DNA from: Flabesymbios commensalis | Lineage: Eukaryota > Annelida > Polychaeta > Terebellida > Flabelligeridae | DNA length: 64,000 nucleotides | Direction: 5' to 3' | Assembly (NCBI GenBank): GCA_964017125.1 | Contig: OZ024914.1 | Span: 28,005,073 to 28,069,072 of the forward strand | Shown here: piece after piece, positions 22,502-35,968 of the stretch | How the letters are laid out: the number at the start of each line of letters is the position of its first letter | How positions within the stretch are numbered: the first letter of the stretch is position 1 | Translations under genes and position numbers: made by a program | Notes under the pieces: generated by a model | Told to the model about the DNA's origin: nothing | The model's database searches: none | Seen by the model: only the letters and a program-made list of their open reading frames with translations

Positions 22502-23929
22502 CTAAAACAGAAAATGGGAGTTAATAAATTAATCTACATGTATGATGCTTGGCAAATTGCAACATATATTTAAGCAATTGTCATTAAAATCATAATGAGT
22601 TCCTTTTCGCAGCTCCAGTGAGAAACTGACTTGCCGTCCATTGGTAATGCACTACGAGAATCAACCTAAAAGTCCAATAAAACAAGAGAATCAAACTGAA
22701 AGTCCTATAAAATAACAAAAAATAAATACATTTATTTAATATTGGCAGGTATAATGAGTACAATACCTTGCTTCAGCGAGACAAAAAAATTGTTAGTGGC
22801 AGAAAGTCATTAGTTACAGGAATGAGTTTTTGCGGTAAACTTTGCGAGTGTGGCTGCTGGCTAAATCTCGGCAACATTCACCCACCATTGACTGGTAGTC
22901 ATCGTTAATCAAAGCATGCGGTTGCGACAACCATGCAATGCCCATTCACATAGAAGCTAACCCTGTTATTATGAAGATCTGACATTGAAGTATTAGGGAC
23001 AAAGTATGGTGAAATATACATTTTGAAAAAAGTTTCCCGAGTTGAAAACCTCCAATTTAAGGCACAGGACGACTTTTGGGTAATGCTGCAACTCTTTTTT
23101 TCAGCCCATATTTGTAAATCATTAGCAAAATATTTATACATCAAAGATACAAGAATGCCTAGCAAGTTACAAATTGTTACCTGACTTCGATTGATATATG
23201 GGTTACGGTACAGTGTACCTCACGTGATATTAATGTATATTTTAGCTTTACAGAGACCAAATGAAAAGAGAAACACAAGAGAGGTTCCAGAAACCCAAAT
23301 GATGAAAAGCGAGAGACACGAGAGACTAGAAATAATAATGATTTTAGTCAAAAGGAGCAGGCAATATCGAGCTGGCAAACGCCAAATTTGAATGAAACTA
23401 TAACCGATGAAGAATTCAGACCATGATTAGGCATGTCTCTTTAGCCGTGGAAAAGTCCACACCTTAAAACAACGTTTTTCAAAAGGCAATGAAAGAGGGG
23501 TCCAAAAATTGCTCACAACTTTTGAATGACGTTGCAACAGACGAGCTGAACATGCGATCATGCAGCTGAAATGTTACTGATTATATTGAATCAACCAATT
23601 TTTGGCCTGATTAAATGTAGTCCAAGTATTCAGGGAAAAATTTGTTTAGTATCGCATAGCAAATGCCACTCAATTCTGTCAATTTGCTAATCAAATTTGT
23701 AATTGATTAGCAAAATATTTATAAATACATCAATGATAAGGATGTCTAGCAAGTCACAACTTAGATGAAAAAATGCTAATCAAAAATTTTCAAACAATTT
23801 TTCCCTGGTCTTGAATATGTCTCACGTTTTAGATTGGGCGCAATTTCTAAAGCTGGAAGTTGAAAAAAAAAATACTGTGCAAGCACTCAAATACCCCTCG
23901 GCTCATGCAGTGACTCTATATATGCCAGG
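22502..23929. other. Upstream PKMYT1 intron, with a dispersed 65-bp repeat
   Basis: ATTAGCAAAATATTTATA(A)CATCAA occurs at about 23117-23165 and 23704-23758, followed both times by CTAGCAAGT(T/C)ACAA. A reversed copy lies in MFAP1 intron 3 at about 49450-49495. No PKMYT1 5' exon could be picked out here. Confidence 0.5.
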
Positions 23930-24990
23930 TTTCAAGGCAATTAATTGAAAAATGTGAATGATTTAGATTAAGAATGATTTATTAAAATTGATAAAACCAA
24001 AATGGCCGCCGCAGCTTAGTTTTCAGTCTCACATGAAAACGGACAATACTAATGAACTCACAGACCCTGAAAACCTATATATATACCAGGTTTCAAGGGA
24101 ATTTAAAAAAAAGGTAAAAAATAATTAGTCGCCAGGTGGCGGCCATTTTGATTATCGGTGGAAAGCTGAAATTCTAATCAGGCCATCTCCATACTCATGG
24201 GTAACTTCACATAAAAAATTGGAGAGATTCAATAATTATTTTTCAAGTTATCGTGTTAACAGTGAATTATTGAACTTAAAAATCAAAATGGCCGCCATAG
24301 GCTCGTTTTCAGTCGCACACTAAAACGGACAATGCCAATAGACTCGCAGACCCCGAAAACCTATACATACCAGGTTTCGAAGAAAATATGACAAAAAAGT
24401 TTAAAAAAATGTAATTGCCAGGTGGCGGCCATTTTGATTTTCGGTTGAAAGCTGAAATTCTAATCAGGCCATCTCCATACTCATGGGTAACTTCACATAA
24501 AAAATTGGAGAGATTCAATAATTATTTTTCAAGTTATTGTGTTAACAAGGAATTATTAAACTAAAAAATCAAGATGGCCACCATAGGCTCGTTTTCAGTC
24601 GCACACTAAAACGGACAATGCCAATAGACTCGCAGACCCCGAAAACCTATACATACCAGGTTTCGAAGGAAATCTGAAAAAAAAGTTTAAAAAAAATTTA
24701 ATTGCCAGGTGGCGGCCATTTTGATTTTCGGTTGAAAGCTGAAAATCTAATCAGGTCATCTCCATACTCATGGGCAACATCACATAAAAAATTGGAGAGA
24801 TCCAATAATCATTTTTCAAGTTATCGCGTTAACAAGGAGTTTTGTAATTAAAAAATAAAGATGGCCGCCATAGCCTCGTTTTCGGTTGCACGCGAAAACG
24901 AATAATGCCAGCAGACTCGCAGACCCTGAAAACCTATAATATGCCAGGTTTCAAGGGAATTATGAAAAAAAAACATACAGGGTGACTATA
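23930..24990. repeat. Pearl-like array E (about 285-bp units)
   Basis: About 3.5 units are visible, marked by AA(A/G)ATGGCCGCC(AT)AGG near 23999, 24284, 24564 and 24857, and by GGTGGCGGCCATTTTGATT near 24135, 24420 and 24705. Units also share ACCAGGTTTCGAAG and CATCTCCATACTCATGGG. The second and third units are nearly identical. No terminal microsatellite or hairpin was identified, so membership in the pearl-like group rests on the shared GGCCGCCATTTT words only. Confidence 0.7.
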
Positions 24991-25474
24991 GTCGCCCATA
25001 GCTGTCATATGGCACTACATGTACTTCTGCTGATTTTTAATATTGTGCATTATTATAACTTGTATAGGGCCAAATGATTTTCCGTTTCAAAAAACTTGAT
25101 TTTCTGTTTCACATTTTGGTCAAAATTCCGTTTCAGCACCCTTTTCCGGATTGTTGACTAAAACTAGATGTAAGTGTTTACCCACCCTGCCCAGTCAGGT
25201 CAGACCGTCAGACTACCAGTCTGACCTTGACAACAGGTGTGTGTGAGGCCTATATGAAATGGAGGGGGTGCGAGCATCATGAATATTCATTATGACGTCA
25301 CCGGTTTACTGACTGTGGCATGGAAGTCACACTCAGGTCAGATTGTCTGGCCTGCTGGAGTTGGCCAGAGAAGAGGGGGGTTCTGAACACATAGCACATA
25401 TACGTGATATCAAGGAGTCTGCCGGTAGCAGACAACTGGATAGATGAAGATGGTGTTTACCATGTAAACACCCA
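24991..25474. other. Unassigned, with a small palindrome
   Basis: No gene is seen. GGTCAGAC...GTCTGACC at about 25198-25226 is a short inverted repeat. Confidence 0.4.
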
Positions 25475-28400
25475 AGTAGGCTCCCCCTCAAATAAGAGTT
25501 ATACATTCATTATAATTTTAGCAGATAATCAATTTGTACATGTAATATTATGAGGCGGAGGCTAGCAGCTTTAGGCTGACTATGTGCTATTTTGACCCCA
25601 AAAGATCAAAGATGGCCGTCATGACCCGGATATTTTCCTGAACTTTAAATTGATGCAGTCTAGGAATTATTATTAGCATCAGCCATGCAGTACGTTGAAT
25701 ATTGAGTATATTAGATAAGCGGGTTTGAAGTTATGAGGGTGACAAGGTCTTAATTTGACAAAAAAAGATTAAAGATGGCCGCCATGACCAGAATATTTCC
25801 CTGAACCTTCTTACAAATTGATGCAGCCTAGGAATTAATACTTGCATCCAGCATGTTGAACACAAAGTGAATTGAAAAAGCGGTTTTGTAGATATCAGGG
25901 TGACTAGGTCATAATTTCAAAAAAAAAGATCAAAGATGGCCGCCATGACCCGAATATTTTCCAGAACTTTCTGAAAAATTGATGGAGCCTGGGAATTAAT
26001 ACTTGCATCCAGTATGTTGAACACAAAGTGAATCGAAAAAGCGTCTTTGTAGATATCAGGGTGACCAGGGTGACAAGGTCCCTAATTTGAAGTAAAAAGA
26101 TTAAAGATGGCCGCCATGACCCGAATATTCTTCCAAAGTTTTTGAAAAATTAATGCAGGCTAGAAATTAATACTACTATGCAGTATTTTTAATATTGAGT
26201 ATATCTGATAAGCTGCTTTGAAGTTATCAGGGTGACAAGGTTTTAATTTGACGAAAAAAGATTAAAGATGGCCACCATGACCCGGATATTCTCCTGAACT
26301 TTCTGAAAAATTGATGCAGCCTAGGATTGAATACTACTATGCAGTATGGTAAATATTGAGTACATGGGTCAAAATTAGCTAAGGTGTTATATTGATGAAG
26401 GTAATTACAAAGTTCCAATGGGGAACAATAATATATCTAAATTTATATTTTTTTAATATCTCCCTCAAGGTAAAGACATCATTACATAAAAACATAACTT
26501 TATGGAGGATGGTTTACTTTTAAAAGACTACGAGGCATAAAGCATGTAAGTTGGTACCACTTTGTTTCACCAACATTGACAAAACAGCCCAAAATCAACT
26601 TTATCTTTGAAAATTAAAAATGTTTGTATCATATACTGTATCATTTCTAAAAAATGACGCAAAAAAACGCGAGGCTTAAACATTTAGTTTTTTTCCAATG
26701 AAAGACTGAACTTAGCATGTAAAGGGTGTAAATGAGTGGCTTTAAGGTGTATTTTCCTATACAAACATGATATAAAGTACAAAACAGAAGATAAACACTG
26801 TTTCAAACAATATATTATTTGATTAACACTATTAAAGTAATTAGAAAAAAATCATTTTTAGTTTGTAATATGCAAGTGGTAAGTGTAAGGAGTGAAAATA
26901 TGCGAGGTGGGAGAAAATCGAATGCCCAATGATTAAATTATTGAGAAATTTTATGAAAAGGATAACCACAATTGTGCATAAAGAGTACCCTAATTCAGGG
27001 GCTTCAAGCTCGGCTTCTAGTGCTGTGGCAGTGTCGAGGAATTTTTATTAATGCAAATATTTAAAAGAAACGAAAATTGTTAGAATTGAATAAATTTAGC
27101 AAAAACAGAAATTTCTAGGTCTGCACCCAGATTCAGTTTGTTATCTGATATATTTGGGTCAAGTGTACAGTACCTCATTTTCTCTGACTACAGACCAGAT
27201 AAATTCATATATAAACTATCATGAAATATCATGTTACTGTTGACTATATTTATAAGTAAGCCTACTGCAAGGTATTTGATAAATTATGATCTTGCTACCT
27301 ATCAAAGAATATAAAAAATGTTGAGCTCAACATTCTTTGAAACATAGAAAATCCTTTTTGTCAATTTTTGGGATTTTATGACCGGTATGCAAACTTTTCA
27401 CGAATGCCCATCAATATAAGGTTGTTACTGTTACTGTAGGCCAATCATACTAATGTGGTATGCCTACAAATAATGAAACTGTTACTGTGTTACAACAAAA
27501 TTTATGTGAATTTATATCGATCTAGTAACTTCATAGCACCATTTCAACATAAGTCTGTTGTGATTTCGGGCGGACTTCTTCATCTGTAGCTCACAATTCT
27601 ATAGCCTGAGCAAAAAAATATCTGCAAAATATTATGAATTCCTGTCAATTTGTATTTATCCCTCTCTAATATTTCTGAGCTATTTAAAAGCATTCTAATT
27701 ATTGTTTAGAAGACAAGAGGTAGGTAAATTAAATCTACGCTCCACATTTTCTCAGATTTTCAACCTTCTCAAAAACGTGACGTACAGTCGGACAAAATAT
27801 AAATAGCTATAATTTGTAAATAATTCAGATAAAATTCACAATTTTTGCAAATGACACACCTTTTGACATGTTATTAAATATGTGATATATCTGAGGCACC
27901 TGCTTCATCATAACTTTATAAAATTATCGAAAATAAAAGCGTGACGTACAGTCGGACAAAAAATCTGAAAATCATCCATTATTTGCCACAAAAACCATGT
28001 GATTTACCCAAACAATGTACCATTATGTTAACTGACACCAGGGTATGATCTTGGAAATGTATTTTTTGTTATTCATACCAGCTTGTTATTTAAAAATATG
28101 TCTGCAAACTTTAATTATCATTTTTACAAAAAAAATGTCAAAAAATGCTTTTTGCTTTTTTATGGTCATATTTACGTATTTTTTTGTTTTTCTGTAATGG
28201 GAAATCGCTGAAATGAAATATCTCCATATATTTTGCGCATTCAATTTTTTTAAATCCTAAAAATTAACATATTTTTTTACTATGTTCTTATGTCTTTCTT
28301 TGCTCAAAATACCAGTGAAACAGGAAAGATGGTCTATTTTTACCTTTTCAAATGTATGGCGGGCTATAGGACCGAAAATATTGAACAAAATGCACTAAAA

Positions 28401-30172
28401 GTGCACATTTTAAGCTTCTGCAAGGCTTTCTCTATAACTTAGTATCATTTAAAATTCTCTTAGACCATTAAAATTGATGTATGATGAAGGAGAATATGGG
28501 GATACGTTGAAATCATGGGTGGTACCAACTTACATGCTTTGTGCCAAGAGTAAAATATGTGGTCAATATTACAATATTTTATAACAATCCAGCGAAACAT
28601 TTTGACAAGTGTGTATTTGGACTGCTGGTATGTATAATATTTGTTTCCAAACAAAAAAAACTTAAGTGTTGCAATAAGGATCATGCCCGATTGTTTTCGA
28701 AAAGTTGGTAAATGTATAATAATATTGTTTATAGAACATACAACTCGGTATATGAAATAGTGCTTACGCATGTTACATGTGTCCGTCAAAACCTAAACAG
28801 AACTAGCTCTGCTTCCTTACTGCTTAAAATACAGTTCTATGATGCCACATGATGTGCTATGGATTCTGAAATTGATATACTGTAGTACTATATAAAGGAA
28901 TGAAACTTTGAATCAGATTTGCCAGAATAATACCGAATTAAAAATAATCTGTAAAAAGTCCGTCAAAAAGTATCATGCGTAATTTCGGCCGACCAAGAAC
29001 ACCCACAAATGGCTACGTGTTCAGCAAGGAGTTCACAAAAAACTACTGAGGACACTTTCCAGTTACGTCATCACGTGTTGTATTAGAGGGGAAGAATGAC
29101 AGCATAAAAGTAAACAACACCCTGTCCGTCAATAACGTGCGTATGTAACATGCGTAAGCATCAACGTCAGTTACATGTAAAGAACTTTGCTAAGATAGAT
29201 AGGAACTATCACAAACTTCTCTAATATGATCAAGGCCATGGAACTGTGAAATAACACACAACTACAACAACAAGATCGCACAGAACTTATAGTTTGACAA
29301 CAGATTTCAAAATTAAAAAAACTGTAAATTCGTATGTTACTATTTGACGGACAATGATTACGTATGTTACTATTTGACAGACGGTGATTCGTGTGTTACT
29401 ATTTGACAGACAGGCTGCTCCCCCGGCCATATTGTTTATTAAGCATTGTTCTGTAGGATTTAGGTGATTTGCTGTACAGATAATACAGCCGAGGCTAGAG
29501 TCCCTATAAAACACATACTTTTATCGTCTGCACCAGTTGTTGAGAAATAATTTATTGCAAAAACAAAAATAAACTTTTTGTCTGTCAAAAGTCACATGCG
29601 TAAGTGACAAAACTACAACTTTTATGTGATCGTGGCGAGATCTGTGTAAAACAATATCTTTTTAATGGTAGATAATGTTAGCTCTCATCAATCACTTTGA
29701 TGGGAAATAGTGTTTTTTGTCCAAGAAATATGTTACAATTTAACTGTGTCTGTTACACTTTATTACACCTTAGCTAATTTTGACCCATATCAGATAAGCG
29801 GCTTTGAAGTTATCATGGTGACAAGGTCCTAATTCCAAACTTTCTGAAAAATTGATGCAGCCTAGGAATTAATATTTGCATCCAGTATGTTGAACACAAA
29901 GTGAATCAAAAAGCGGTTTTGTAGATATCAGGGTGACAAGGTCCTAATTTGACGAAAAAAGAATAAAGATGGCCACTATGACCCAGATATTCTTCCAAAC
30001 TTTCTGAAAAATTGATGCAGGCTAGGAATTAATACTTGTATCCAGTATGTTGAACACGAAATGAATTGAAAAAGAGGTTTTGTTGATATCAGGGTGATGG
30101 GGTTTGGATGAGAGGCGGCGTCCGGCGGACAAAACTGTACAAAAACAAAAAGCCTCCCCCTGGTAGAGGGAG
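25475..30172. mobile_element. Pearl-like element F (165-bp units), interrupted
   Basis: Units of about 165 bp carry AAAGATGGCCGCCATGACCC (near 25608, 25775, 25932, 26102, 26268 and again 29965), GAAAAATTGATGCAGCCTAG and ATCAGGGTGACAAGGTC. The array is split by a 3.4-kb element at 26366-29786 and resumes in register after it. The right end has GGCGGCGTCCGGCGGAC (short GC-rich microsatellite) and a hairpin CCTCCCCCTGGTAGAGGGAG. The left end GGCTCCCCCTC (about 25480) is the complement of the terminal GAGGGAGCC. Confidence 0.7.
26366..29786. mobile_element. 3.4-kb TIR element, superfamily unknown
   Basis: Ends are inverted over about 25 bp: GGGTCAAAATTAGCTAAGGT at 26366 and its complement ending at 29786. 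Flanks are TACAT and ATATC, so the target duplication is short (AT at most is certain). It sits cleanly between two units of array F. The interior is AT-rich, with CGTGACGTACAGTCGGACAA at 27776 and 27940 and a cluster of TTTGACGGACA-type motifs at 28761-29605. A 109-codon minus-strand open frame (28460-28789) has no recognised domain. No known transposase signature was seen, so it is probably non-autonomous. Confidence 0.7.
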
Positions 30173-33100
30173 CCTTAATTACTGACTACATTGACTGAGT
30201 GTGCTACAAGTAACTCAGATCTGTAATTCAATAATAACACAATTGTTGATTGCCAATTAGCAACAGAACAGAACACAAAAAAACATTATTTTTCATTTAT
30301 TATAACTGCATTTTTATAAATAAGTATCTTACCAATGACGAACAATAATAAAAAATAACTGGTATAATAATCACAGATGGAAAAAGTGCTGACCCATCCA
30401 GCCCCTCATTAACCATGGATGCCAATTCACATACGCCCGGTCGCCGGTGGCGACAAGTAGGTAATATGTAAGGGCGATTGTAAATCAGCATGTCACTAGC
30501 CCTGCTGGCGACTGATTCCCTGTGGGATCCGCAGATCATGTGTGGCTATTTACGCATAACTGCAGGGGGCCGCACAGCATGTACAGGCGTCGTCGTCGTG
30601 GCGCGCTACAGAGGCAGAGCTTTTTTTCGGCTCACAAGTAGCTGTGTGTATCAGAGACCTTTACGTTTGAGGAGCACAGAAGGCACATAATTCAAGATTT
30701 GGTACACTAAAAAGTGAGCGACTGAATCAAGTTTGATGCTCACTTACGTGGACATGAAAATCATGTTCAACAAGTTGTTAAACAAACTACTGACCAGTAG
30801 GCCTACGGCCTGGTCAATCAGCAGTGCGTGGCCGTGGGCGCGTGTATTGCATGTCGCCCGATCTGCGGTAGCCATGACAGCCCCCAGCGTCACTTATTGC
30901 GTCGTGGTTCGCAACATTTGTTTCACCAGATATTTCACAGTTCAAAATGGTTCTGATCAAGAAGAACATTGATTTAGTTTGCTGATATACATGCATGATG
31001 ACAACATTTCATTGCCCAACGAGCTGCGGGTGAATAGATACAGTCTTGAATTGTTGCTGATTCAAAAGACTCGTGCATTATTGGCCTGATAAATCAAGCA
31101 TTAACCTTACATAAAAACCTCTGCAAAAATGTCTTGCAATTTTGTGTGAATACAAGCTGTGGCTAATACTCCAGTTTTAGCCATACATAGGGCTGCCGCT
31201 GGCGCATGTATGTCGGCGCAGAAACGATGTGAATAACTAGACATAGGAGTGTTGAGACTTGAGACTAAGAAGGTCTAACCGCGCATGCTAATAGGCCAAG
31301 CACAAAATAATTTACACCCCCAGAAAAGGCCTAAAATACACCTCAGATAACATAACTTTATTATCCCAGTTATTTTGTGCCTTTCTGTGTCATGATGCCA
31401 TAGAAGCTAGAGCTCCGTAGACTTCCCTACTTCTTTGCTGATAAGACTACATACCAAGTTCAGTCACCTTGCATAGCCCCTAAACGATATGAAATTTTAT
31501 TTTTTTCAAGTACGCTTATTTGACATCATTTTTATGTTTAAAATGACTGACTTTATTATAATTGCAGAATGGTTTAGGTTTTTTTTAAAATGGCCCCCTT
31601 TTTTCACCGGAGTGGGCAACATGGCCCCTTCTTTCTCCAAATTGGAATGAAGACTAGTGAGCCAATGTCGGATTAAATTAATTGTCTGTACATGTAATAA
31701 TTATGAATAGCCATGCAATTAAATCTAAATGAATTATGGAAGGTTGAGTCACCACCAGCTAAGAAAATAAAGAAAACTAAAGAAGAAATGCTGGTTCAAC
31801 AACGTAACTTTATATGAAGATAAAGGCTGACAGAGACATTTTCAGGTGGGGTGGCTGGACATATTTCACTGGCCCATTTACTCTGATTTCACTCGAGCTT
31901 GAACAGCTGCAGATTTGCTAATTAAAGCTATTTAAAATGCCCACCTGTAGCAAAGATGCTCAGGCTAAGCCTACGAAAGATGGGTCAGAAGGGGGAAAAA
32001 TCATTAACCAGTGATTCAGCCATATCGCGCATAGTCTGGCAATTTTTTTCATAAAAACATCAAGCTAGTAAGGGCGATTAAAAAATCATAAGGGCTAGTG
32101 GCGAGTGGATAAAAATAACAATTTTTTTCCCTTGTTAACGCACAATAGTTGTTTGCTTGTTGTATGGTATATCTATATTTTCGCTAAAATTATTGTTCAA
32201 TATATTAATTCTATATTTAAGAATAAATATATATATAAGTGTTTTTGTGATGAGATGAGTAAACTAAACATACATTATCATTTGAATGAATGACTAATTT
32301 GTTTAATTATCTGATCAAGAAAGATCAGTGTATTGAAATTAAGCGATTTTATACATCTAGCTCTATAAAAACAAGGAGTGGTAATTTCTTGTAGCATACG
32401 GTAAATATAAAATATTTATCATTGTTTATTTTTATAATATTAAGGGATATCTGGATTATAAAATAATGCTCGAGATACGAGTCGACATCTAATGTCTCAA
32501 ACATTGTTCCTTAGCATTCAAAGTGTCATTATATATTCATATTAGTGTGTTCTCCATAAAACATGTAGACAGAAATTGATGTTTATTGTTATAATCGTCA
32601 GGGCTATTGGGATAATGCCATAATGATCAAGATACAACCTACTAAGTCTCAAACATTGTGCCTTATTTTACATTATTTTAGATTTATTTCTTAAAACCCA
32701 GCCTTGGCATTCAAAGTGTCATAATTATATATAATTTTCCATAAAACATGTAAACATAGACATCAATATGAGATTAACATGAAAAAAATCATGTTAATTA
32801 TAATAATAAATAGCCATAGTAGATATAGTATATTAGAAACAAAAAATCAGCCTTAGCATTCAAAGTGTCACTTTATATATTATTTAGTAATCCGTAAAAA
32901 TGTAAACAAACACCAATATGAGATTCATGTAAAATAAGTATAATAATAACTAACCATAGAATGTTAAGATAACCTAATTATAATAGCCTGCTGGATGCAG
33001 AAATATCAGCACATTTGAATTTTACCGCAAATCAGGGTTAGCGATAAAGACGCGCGTATTCTAAATATGTAGTTATAGAAAAACTTCCTGTCCCCTGGGG

Positions 33101-33700
33101 ACATAATGGGGACACTTTTCGCGAATTCGCTTGCTTCTACATAGCACCCAACAAAAATTACAGATTTCCAAACTTGACACATATTTTATAACGTTTTTTT
33201 TTTTTTAGGCGCCCGTATTGATAAAAGGGTTGAAAAAACTATTCAAAATAAAATCTGGGCAGAAATATTTTTCAATAACCTACATGTGTATATGGCCGAG
33301 GGCTATGACTAAAACAATAGTGAAAATAAATAAAACTACTTCTATTTTGAACAATTCTTCGAATTGTTGTCAATTTTATTTAAGTGTCCTTCTAAAAAAT
33401 GGTAAAATAGGCCCTAGGGCTTAAAGCGTCCTGTTTGGCAAAAAAGAACCAAAGCTTGATATGTCCCAAGGGTCAAGCTAAATGAAAATCGCAGTGGAAA
33501 TTTCTTAGCTTTTGTGAGTATGAGGGGTAGATCTGGCTCCCGGCCTATCTGTTAGATCTAGCTTCGTCTCAGAATTTTATTACATATCAAATGGTCTAAC
33601 TTTTAAAATAGGTCTAGTCTCTAGACTACTTATGAAATTTCGTGAAATTTTCAGGGTAGACTACTAGACTAGCCTAATAATATTAATCATATTCATAATA
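30173..33700. other. Intergenic or intronic, little recognised
   Basis: No gene could be supported. AAGGGCGATT...CTAGCCCT-type text occurs near 30470-30515 and a related TAAGGGCGATTAAAAAATCA near 32069, possible ends or fragments of another repeat. AT-rich low-complexity sequence dominates 32150-33000, where AGCATTCAAAGTGTCA recurs at about 32514, 32707 and 32856, a loose tandem of about 150-190 bp. Confidence 0.45.
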
Positions 33701-33711
33701 TGGTTTCTAGA

Positions 33712-33805
33712 CACTTCGTACCATGTTCACTTCGTAACCTACCACTTCGTACCAGAAAGCTACCAGTTCGTACCAACGTACCTACCACCACTTCATACCA
33801 GAAAA
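33712..33805. repeat. CTACCACTTCGTAC iterons, isolated cluster
   Basis: About six copies of CACTTCGTACC and close variants occur in 95 bp. They match the arms of the fold-back element at 39841-40613 and are probably a fragment of the same family. Confidence 0.65.
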
Positions 33806-33839
33806 AATATATGTTTCTTTCTAAATTAGTAGCCTACTA

Positions 33840-34080
33840 ACTGTAGACATGTTTGTTATGCTATATATATATGTAGGCCTATACATGTATGGATTAGATT
33901 AATGCAGATTGGCAATTATTCAGAATCATCAGGAATAAATATGTCTTTGTCCTAATTATTTAGACAGGTTTATTATGCTTTGTGCCAGAAAGCTACCAGC
34001 TCGTCCGGTCATAAGAACAAATATATGTTTTTGTCCTAATTAGTAGACCGGTTTATTATGCTGATATATGTATGGATTTA
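33840..34080. repeat. About 100-bp imperfect tandem repeat
   Basis: ATATGTCTTTGTCCTAATTATTTAGACAGGTTTATTATG-type units occur at about 33948-33977 and 34022-34060. A further unit starts after the hAT-like element (35441-35520), so the transposon landed inside this array. Confidence 0.55.
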
Positions 34081-35434
34081 CAGGGCTTCACGTTTGATAA
34101 ATGCAGGAGAGCTAAAAATCGCTCTCCTCAATTTGCTTGGAGAGTGATTCACTCTCCATGAATGGGGATTGTCTAGCGGGTTTATCCTAGAGCTAGCTAG
34201 GGTACCTAGTTGTTTTACTGTTTTTGCATTAAAATGGATAATTACTTTTGTTCAGTCAGTGGGAGCATTAACAACATTAGGCCTAATTTCATAAGAGAGA
34301 GCTATTAAAGAAGAGTGAAGAAAACAGTAGGCCTACAAGAAAAACTTCAGATTTATTCTGCTACAATTAGTTACAAATATATGACAATGTACATAAAGTT
34401 AAACATTAATGTATTAAACATGTTAAAACTGCATTATAAACAGAAAGGCTATTCAATTTGTTCAGTCAATGGGAGCAACATTAAAATCATAGGAGATAAC
34501 TCAGAACAGTGAATAAAAAAATAGGCCTAGATCTACTAGAAATATTCACTCTAGTCTACTACAGTTGTCACAGTTGCTAATTAATATGAATTGAATCGGC
34601 TACACTGACACTGTCCCTTTAATCTGAAAATATACTGTATAGGCTTACCCCATTGACATGTGTTGGCGTCCCAATTAGGCTAATTTGGCGACTTTCGAAA
34701 ATGGCCATTTTATCGCTTAATGGTAGACATACGTCACTAGTACATAGTCTATACTGTATGAAATAACCTGCTGTCACACTCGGGCTCTCTAAATTTTATG
34801 AACGCTAACATTGCGAGGGACTGATTTCGCCAAATATTCTGGCCGCCAACTTAATGGGGTATGTGGATACTGTAGTCTTGTCTTGAAATAATACAGGTCT
34901 AAAATGATGTCAGTTATGTGACGCTGCCCAGCAGACACAAGACATTGAATCAATGTTGGTTTACCGTTGGAACACCGTCTACGACGCTGAACCAATGTTA
35001 AACCAACATTGACTCAACGTCTTGTGTCTGCTGGGTGATGCACGTGAGTTTTACCGCTGTTCTATTTTTAGCTCTATGTCCACGCTACGCCGCTGCACGG
35101 CCAAACACATGTAGTGCAGATGCACAGTCACGGTATACACTATACCTATGGTCAGTGTGAACTGTTATTTGTATAACAGTGGCGGATTTGATGCACGCGC
35201 TGAATGATCTGATAGTAACGTTGCAGAAGCGTGAACAGGCGAATGATGCCGCAGCCTCAAGTAATGTTAGGGTTAGCATAGGGCCACAGTCTGGGTTGGT
35301 CACCATCAGGCATCATCATGACGATCAAGCCAGTAGGCCTACGTCGAGGTGCGCTGTTTTTCGCGCTCCTTTAATTGAGTTTAGGCCAGAGATGGAGCGC
35401 GAGCGCGATCGCGCTCCTTAAACGTGAAGCCCTG
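34081..35434. mobile_element. hAT-like non-autonomous transposon (1.35 kb)
   Basis: Ends CAGGGCTTCACGTTT (34081) and AAACGTGAAGCCCTG (to 35434) are perfect inverted repeats. GGATTTA precedes the left end and recurs at the right border, giving a 7-8 bp target duplication. CAGGG ends and an 8-bp class of duplication are typical of hAT. Next to each end are inverted GGAGAGC/GAGCGC-rich stretches (34106-34160, 35350-35420). No transposase is seen. The MITE at 34927-35035 lies inside. Confidence 0.75.
34927..35035. mobile_element. CCCAGCAGACACAAGAC palindromic MITE, well kept
   Basis: This 109-bp near-perfect palindrome starts CCCAGCAGACACAAGAC and ends in its complement. The arms continue through TCAATGTTGGTTTA with only a couple of mismatches. 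It is nested in the hAT-like element and related to the older copy at 20082-20190. Confidence 0.85.
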
Positions 35435-35968
35435 GATTTATGGAATTATTCAGAATCATCATAAATAAATAAAAAAATGTATTTGTCTCAATTATTTAGA
35501 CAGGTTTATTTTGAGATATATATGTATTTGTCAAAGTCTTTCTGTGTGTATTTCATTATATTGCATCATATTGCATCAATACTTTATTTAATAGCCTACA
35601 TCATAGTTTGTCAACGCTATACAGGTGTAAGACTTTATCTTTATATTTAATAATTGATGATCGAGTACTACATGATTACTACAGGTAGGCCTGCTAAGTG
35701 TTTAAAATTTATGACGTCAGCTATCACCCACAACACTTATTGCCCGGAGCTACCATAAAAAGTGGAAAATAACGCGCACCTTTTTTCCAACAGATCAGCG
35801 CCCGCAATTTATAGTCCAGTGCGCACTATATTATGCATATGCTTGATGAACTGGCCTCGATGACCAAATTGGCTTGTGTGCACTCGCCCGTAACGAGTCA
35901 CCGCTATTGTGAAATGGGCGATGCCATACTAATGGAATCAATTGATTAATTTTGATCAGGGGTGCTAA

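Noticed and set aside
28460-28789. 109-codon minus-strand open frame in the 3.4-kb element
   Set aside because: No domain, biased toward I/Y/H/K as expected of AT-rich DNA; not enough to call a gene.
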